From: Posidonia oceanica
Taxonomy: Eukaryota; Streptophyta; Magnoliopsida; Alismatales; Posidoniaceae
Assembly: GCA_037176725.1 (NCBI GenBank)
Contig: JAZBRS010000049.1
Coordinates: forward strand, 38,184,001-38,248,000
Length of the DNA stretch: 64,000 nucleotides
Direction of reading: 5' to 3'
A program made the position numbers and the translations under genes. Position 1 is the stretch's first letter, and the number at the start of each line of letters is the position of its first letter. Positions 57,842-64,000 of the stretch are shown here, in pieces. A model generated the notes under the pieces. It had not been told where the DNA came from. It saw only the letters and a list, made by a program, of their open reading frames with translations, and did not search any database.

Positions 57842-60653
57842 TGTAGTAATCTCGGAATTCGGATCGTCCATGCACGATGCCAAAGCTCGCGTGCACCAAT
57901 CGGAATCAGGTTCACTATTAGCGGGTTGTTCCAAGGAAGGACTTCGACTCGAAAACACTGGAAAGCAGGGGCGAATACGAAAGGAAAGCAAAATAAAAGA
58001 AAAGGGAGTCGCCACCTAATTTATTAAATCGGGAAAACTAGGAAAACCAGGTAAAGAACATGCAAGGAAAACATATGTTTTTCGAAAGCATGCAAAGTTC
58101 AATGTAAATGGATGACACAAAGTCAATGCGGTCCAGAGAAGAAGGTAAGGACTCCTATTACGCGCGGGGAAAGTGTTAGGCACCCCCGACACGTCCGAGG
58201 AATCGGTCTTTCTAAACTGATCTGCTACAGTGTGGCAGAATGTTGGCACGAAGCGTCGGTTTATATACGCCCTAAGGCGATATGCAAGATGCAATTTATA
58301 AACCAATGCAAAGCTTAGCAAAAACCTTGTTTAAATGTAAATAAGCGAAAGCAAATTGTTGCAAAGAAGTGGAAAACAGCAAGAATGCGAACTGAAAACA
58401 AAAGCATGGCAGAAATCAAGTGGGGAGCGAAAAGAGGGGCAGTTCTATGCTCTGTCTGGTTCAGGGCTCCGGCGCCGGTTCGGTAGGTACCCCTGCTAGT
58501 CGCCGGTGAGGCCGACGGTAGGCTAGCTCCCCAGCCATAAATGGCAACAGCCACAAAATGGGTGCAAAAAGTGATGTAAAACCCAAAATAAAAACAAGGA
58601 GGCACAAAAGACATGTTGGAAAGCAAATCCATAGAAGGAAACAGATCGGGAATCAAAGCGACGAGGCGGCGAAACCAAGGCTAAGTCACTGCCGGATGGT
58701 GGAAGGAGTCACCATCTGTATGGGCGGCTATGCCAGTCGCCTCTTGGACTGGCGACAGAAAGCATTCCTCCTTCTACTCAGGCAGTGGCGGTCATCGCCA
58801 TGAAAGGGACGGCAAGGCAGCAGCTCGCTCGCAGTTGGGGACTGCAAGCTTAGTCGCCTGACGGGAAGGCGCCCAAGATAGGCGCCACTTCATCAGGCGA
58901 CAGGGATGCTCACAGTTCTCCCACACAGCGGCTTTCATCGTCGGAAACGAGGTAGGAAAACTTGTCGAAAACAGAAACCAACATCGCAGAGCTAAGCAAG
59001 GCTCAACGCAGAAGAAAACACATTCATCGAATTTACAAACAGGTGAGTGGACCACAAGATATGGAGGCCGGAAGTTGTGTCGGAGGTCAGACCTGAGTTG
59101 CAGGTCAGTCACCTGCTATGCAGGCGGCTAGGATGCAAACCAAGCTGCCGAAACTGCCAAATTCCCGGCCAAATCTTGGACCCACGAGCTAACTAAATGA
59201 AAAACCGAATATACAGATATGAAGAGCATTCATCCATGATCAAGTAGAAACAATAATATTGCAAAATGACCATGTGAGGAGCAAGATAACAAGGTCATAA
59301 GTTGGTCGGAGACTGACCTGAGTTGCAGGTTAGTCGCCTGCCAGGTAGGCGGCTAAAGTGCAACTCAGGCAGTCCGAACTGCCAACTTCACGGGCATATC
59401 CTGGCCTCATCGGCGAATCAAACGGCAAACTGAACATGTAGACATGCAAAGCATACAACAGGGAATAAAAGCATACAATCAAAAAGTAGGAGGGGACCTC
59501 GAGGTGGCCGGAGCGACACCTCAAAGTCGGGCCGGCAGACTAGCTGAGTCACAGCTCAACTGCCGGTCAGGCCGGCGCCTGACCTAGTCGTGGGTCACAA
59601 CGACGACTGGCCTGGCAGTCCAATGGCCGAACTTCCAAGCCGAAATCCGCCACAATGGCAAAGCCTAAATCTGGAAGAGGGTCCAGGAAGCATGGCCTCA
59701 CTTCTAGGAACCCAACCGTACCTTCGACATGGAGAAAGGTGGACCAATGTGGTCCACCCACCTACGTCGCCGTGGTCTGCCGTCCTCCGCCGGAAACTGG
59801 CCACACATGCAGCCGAGCACGCGGGGAAGAGGCGGGGAAGGTCCACGGCATCGAGGCAAAGGGGATGGTGCATGCTAGAGCCAAGGAAGGAGGCTCGTGC
59901 CTCCATTCCCCATCCACCGGCAGCTCACCAGAGTGGCAAAACGGCCACGGCCATTAGGCCGACCGAGGTCGCAGGGGAAGAAAGTGGAAGGGGGAGAAAG
60001 GTGGGAGGTCTGGGAACATTTCTCGGCCCTCAAACCACCAAGGTTGGAGGTGCACCAACCTGTAGAGCTCGCTGAAGTTGCTACCGGCGAAGGAGGACGT
60101 CGCCGGACTGACGCCGGAGCTGGAGAAGAAGGTGTGGTAGTGGCTTGTCTGGGGCTTGGAAACGCTCGGAGATTGTCGACCTCGCACTGGGGAAGCTTGC
60201 GAAGGCTCGGGAGAAGGTTCAATTTCACCCTAGAAGCTTGGGAGTGGAGTTGAGGATTTTCTCAAAATGGGAAAAGGTGTTGGGTTCAATGGCAAAACTT
60301 GGTTTTGTTCGGGTGGCTTCTCCACGCCCGAGGCCGAGAGATCAGAGGCGTGCGGAAGGGGTGTCAGTGAGGGCGTGTGAGTGGGAACGGTCGCCGAGGA
60401 AGTAACTGCAACTTGTCGTCTAGTGCGTGTCGGGGAACGGCTAGTAAGTGTGATGTGACAAGCGGTCGCGGTGGCAACGGTCGGCAATGGTGGTTGCCGA
60501 AAGGGAAGCTTGCGCACAGCTTCTGAGTTGCAAGTGAGTCGCCGCATGGCATGGCGCCTAATCGAGTCACCCCTGCTGCGTCACCTGTTAGTGCCACTCA
60601 GTAGCTGGGCGGGAAAATTCGGACGCAGTCTGAGTTCCAGAGAAGTCGCCACA
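57842..60653 (-). repeat. LTR E (Tat type), cut by element F
   Basis: Minus strand ending GATTACTACA at 57842, matching the end of LTR F (63974-63983). It contains the shared block (58143-58190) and GGTGGCGACTCCC (near 58007-58019). No primer-binding site follows the end, so this is a 3' LTR or solo LTR; its 5' end lies beyond F. Open frames at 59590-60550 are short, overlap on both strands and have no recognisable domain. Dyad modules of the AGTCGC type are spread through it. Confidence 0.78.
58704..60591. repeat. 29-bp dyad modules in LTR E (AGTCGC type)
   Basis: Modules near 58704-58732 with 58732-58760, 58849-58877 with 58877-58905, 59104-59132, 59329-59357, and 60534-60562 with 60563-60591. 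Arms such as GTTAGTCGC and GCGGCTAAA, or GTGAGTCGC and GCGCCTAAT, around 11 bases. The one at 59329 sits inside a larger hairpin with outer arms CTGAGTTGCA and TGCAACTCAG (59318-59368). Confidence 0.7.
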
Positions 60654-63600
60654 TGTAGACACCCCATTCTGACAGCCTACAGGTTGGTTGTTCTCTTTTG
60701 CAGGCTCGTGTGGACTCTAGAATGGCATCCCTTTTCTAACCCATTTTTTTAACCCATTTCCAAGCCCAAAACCTTGCCCTAACTCTAGAAGCCTTAACCT
60801 AAGCTATTTGCAACTTTTACAACCCTTCTAGACCCAAGCCGAAGCCCATTTGCAGCTTGTGCCACCTGAGTGTGTTGGACGCTGGAATAGGCAACGTCCA
60901 ACGTTGGACGCGGCCTGTGCTAGCGTCCAACGTTGGACGCCCTCTGGTCTGGCGTCCAACGGCTCGGGTGCAGCAGCGGCTGCTCCGCCCCCTTCGGCTC
61001 ACTACCCGTCCACTCCACCGCCTCCCTGCACTTACTACCCGTCCCTCCTCCACTCCACACCATCCACTACCTTCCAAGCTTGAGTAACTATCCATCTCCT
61101 CCCCACCAGTGCCTAATCTGCTCTCTAAGCCCTCACTGCCATTGCTGACTTTCGTCGCCCATGCCTGCCACCGCCCTGCCCTTGCCGGACTTCTGACACC
61201 TCCCATGCCCTCCTCTGACATCCCTCGTGGGCTTTCCACACTCATCCACACCTGCCAATGCCTGAATTTGCCAAAATTTGGCCTGCAAATCTGACCAGCC
61301 AGCACTCGAACCCATGCCCAGCTGAACAAAACCAGATGTTAATGCCATTCTAGCATTCACCACACCGAGCCAGAAGAGAATTTGCCACCTCCAGAGCGTA
61401 GAGTGCATTCCCCTCTCCATCATCGACCAGTTGCCGACCTCTCCGGAGCTCCGAGCACCTCGAAAGACCTCACCAAAGTAGCTGCTGCAGACACACCCGC
61501 AACTCTGGCAAGCAAGGCGGAGCCGCCATTCTAGGCCACCAAACGGTAAGCTTCCTATTTCCTTTAGTCTTGCATGCTTAGTAGTACGTCCCCATGCAGT
61601 TTTACATTTTTTTGAATCCTCTTGGTCGTGATTCGCGGCCAAGAAAGAGTTCAGTGTGTTGGACGCACCAGCTAGTGTGTGCAACATTGGACGCGGCATT
61701 GGCCGGTGTCCAACATTGGACGCCGGCTCTGTCTTGCCTTGCTCCTGCTTTGATGCTTTCCATGCTTTATCCTTGCATGCTTTTCTGTAGATCCATGCTA
61801 TATGCTTCCTTAAATGTTCTCTATTGTTATGCCATGCTTATTAGCTTGTTCCATGCTAGTTTAAGTCACCTTTGCATGCTTTAAGTTCCATCTGCTTCCT
61901 GCCTACGTTGGACGCCAGGGTGAGCCGCGTCCAACGTTGGACGTTGGTTCACCTAGCGTCCAACATATCTGCTAGCCGTAGCTTGTTGCCATGCCTACAT
62001 CTAGCCTATTATTGATGCTATTTCCTGATGCATGCTTGCTTAGAGATGCCTGGCCCCTATGGCACCCATGTTTAGGTTTGCTAGGTCTTTGCAAGTTGCA
62101 TGCTTTCATTTTGCAAGTTTAAATCCTATGTTCCTATGCATTTTCCCTCTTTGCTTTGTTCTCTTGGATTAAATGCTTCCTATGCATGTTCCTGTTTGCT
62201 CTTACAAGTTTCAGTAGCTTGTATGCATGTAGGTGGGGTCAGAGCTGAGCTCCCCCTTTAGAACAGGTAAGTTTGCATGCTTTGGTCATTAGGCGCCAGA
62301 GCCCCCAGCGTCCAACGTTGGACGCTGGTGGCTCCAGCGTCCAACGTCCTGGCTCCTCATCTTGTTGTTTGAAGCTTGCATGTCGTCCTGATCTTCTTGC
62401 TTGCCTGTCTTCTGCGTTTATATGCATGTCTAGCCTCAGTAGCAACTGTTCTCCAGCTTCCTTGAATTATTTTGACTATTTTATGCATGTTTTTTGTGTG
62501 TTGTGCCTCCTAGGGCGTTGTACGCTGCTGGTGCTGGCGTCCAACATTGGATGCGGGCCTAGGTTGTGTCCAACGACCTGGTTGTGTCTTTGACCTGGCA
62601 CAGGCCACAGGTAAGGTCTGATTGAATTTTTTTATGCTTCCCTTGTTTACTTGTTTGCCCCATGCTCGTCCCCAGTGGCCCAAATGCATGTACCCTTTTT
62701 TATTTTCTTTTGTATGCTCCTTTCTCTCCTCTGACTTATAATCTGTGTTGGACACCAGCCATTCTAGCGTCTAACGTTGGACGTCTAGCCTACATGCGTC
62801 CAACAACCTACTTGCCTTAATCTTGGATTCTGGCTTGCTCCTTGCTCTGATCCCTCTTCTAATCTTCTGTTAGGTTAGACCTGCATCTCCTGCACCCATT
62901 TAGTTGCATTCTTGCATCTGTATTGCATCCATATAGCTAGATTGCATTGTTTTTCCAAAATTGCATGCTGTTTGCCTCCAGCAGGTGTTGGACGCCAGCA
63001 ATGCTAGCGTCCAACGTTGGACGCTGTTGTTGCCAGCGTCCAATACTTGCAGATGGCTGACAGCCATTTTAAAGCGCCGATTTCGCTTCGCTCGTCGTTT
63101 TCTGCTTCTTTTCGCTTCTTTGGATTGCTGCAACCCCTATGCATGTTGCCCACCCCTTTGTTTTAGTTTTGCACCCCGTTTTGCCCCGTTTTCCATGTTT
63201 TGCATTGTTTTCCGCATTTGGCATCGCTTTTCCACTCCTTTGCATAGTTTTCTACGCCCTGTTGCATAGTTTTCTGCTCCTTGCCTTGTTTTCCGTGCCT
63301 CGCATTGTTTTCTGCATTTTCGCACCGTTTTCCGCACCTGTTTTGCTTTATCGCTTGCATTGCTTGGTTTCCTCGTAGTTTTGCTTTATCGCCTGCATCT
63401 GCATATAGGGCTATGATGCTTACTACTTAGGAGTTCTCACGAACCAAGGTCCGCCCAGTTCGGAACACTAGCAGCGTGGCTGAGCACATAGATAGCACGT
63501 TTATTTCCAATGCATAGTAGGTAAGCATTTTTGGCATTTAGGCATTAGGCTAGCAATTCCCTGCATTAGCACGAGATTGCCTAAGAAAGACCGACTCTCG

Positions 63601-63983
63601 GACGTATCGAGGTGCCTAACACCTTCCCCGTGCGTAGCAGGAGTCCTTGCCCTTTCTCTTGGCTCGCATCGACCTTTCCTTTATCCTAGGCATGAGTTAT
63701 AGCATAGCATAGCATAGTTTAGCTTAGCATTGCATCCCTCTGCCTCTTCTTGCATCCAATTTTGCATGTCTCTTCATGCTTAACCCCTGGTTTTCCTTGT
63801 CTTCCAATTCAATAGACCCAGTGGCAACTCTGAATTGTCTTATCATTTCTTTTCTTTTCTTTTGCCAGCGTTTTCGAGTCGAGTTTCTTCCCTCGGATCC
63901 AACCGCATATAGTGAGCCTATTTTGATCGATGCACGCAAGCTTTGGTAACGTGCATGGACGATCAGAATTCAGGATTACTACA
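60654..63983 (+). repeat. 5' LTR of element F (Tat type)
   Basis: 3330 bp from TGTAGACACCCC to GGATTACTACA. It contains the shared block (63601-63655; GGTGCCTAACACCTTCCCC) and CAGTGGCAACTCTG (near 63821), corresponding to GGTGGCGACTCC of the other LTRs. Four strong splice-donor-like GTAAG sites occur at 61546, 62267, 62611 and 63521. Short open frames in both strands have no recognisable domain. The rest of F is beyond the window. Confidence 0.8.
60874..63044 (+). repeat. Seven clusters of 29-bp dyads in LTR F (GGACGC type)
   Basis: A triplet at 60874-60960 (87 bp = 3 x 29) and pairs at 61658-61714, 61907-61964, 62288-62345, 62517-62574, 62747-62804 and 62987-63044. Arms GTTGGACGC and GCGTCCAAC, best preserved of all families. 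Junctions give the 18-bp palindrome GCGTCCAACGTTGGACGC (for example near 62298 and 63007). Loops differ in every module. Confidence 0.9.
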
Positions 63984-63993
63984 CCGCATGACA

Positions 63994-64000
63994 TGGCGCC
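63994..64000 (+). other. Start of a primer-binding site of element F
   Basis: TGGCGCC, ten bases after the LTR end and cut by the window edge. TGGCGCC is the start of a common plant gypsy primer-binding site, but seven bases are weak evidence. Confidence 0.4.

Noticed and set aside
59590..60550. Possible genes in LTR E (frames of 100-160 codons on both strands)
   Set aside because: GC-rich LTR sequence with overlapping frames on both strands and no recognisable domain. They lie inside an LTR shared with related elements.
60874..63044. CRISPR-like look of short palindromes with variable inserts
   Set aside because: The variable part is the loop of each palindrome, not a spacer between repeats. 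Clusters are scattered, and the DNA is plant nuclear.

Overview
This window looks like heterochromatic, repeat-packed nuclear DNA from a flowering plant. I see no convincing single-copy host gene, no rRNA or tRNA gene and no prokaryotic feature. Nearly every base belongs to retrotransposons nested inside one another, mostly Ty3/gypsy elements of the Tat type (gag with a CHHC zinc knuckle, DSG protease, G-patch-like stretch, RT, two RNase H domains, HHCC integrase, tandem repeats in the 3' region). Two Ty1/copia fragments form the oldest floor. I did not identify the species.
Layout and order of events. (I) A minus-strand copia fragment, 54555-57525, is the floor on the right. (G) A plus-strand copia element with gag but no pol, 50459-54554, sits in I's reverse transcriptase just before the catalytic YVDD. 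(C) A large Tat element on the plus strand, 9817-50453, sits at G's primer-binding site. Three elements sit in C: A (minus, 218-9816) in its 5' LTR, D (minus, 18666-27819) in pol, and B (minus, 30714-45207) in its 3' region. A is itself cut by an LTR (H, 1-217). On the right, LTR E (minus, 57842-60653) is cut by F (plus, 60654 to the window end). D and B have near-perfect 5-bp target duplications, and removing D restores C's reading frame.
A and C are decayed autonomous elements encoding one long Gag-Pol. B and D carry only gag and share a different primer-binding site, so they look like non-autonomous partners. B also carries, antisense to itself, an eight-exon plant mobile domain (PMD) gene. 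All seven of its coding introns are phase 0, and it holds seven stops, each explainable by one transition.
The most unusual feature is a dispersed short palindrome: a 29-bp module of two 9-bp arms around an 11-bp variable loop, used singly, in pairs (58 bp) or in a triplet (87 bp). It occurs in the LTRs of B, C, D, E and F, inside B, and just upstream of the PMD gene. The arm sequence differs between families (GTTGGACGC or GTAAGACGC in B, C and F; GTTAGTCGC in D and E) while the geometry stays the same and the arms still pair. In B and D the modules lie upstream of a clear TATA box. Tandem arrays in the 3' regions of B and C are also built of short inverted repeats. All positions and comparisons were read by eye from this sequence.
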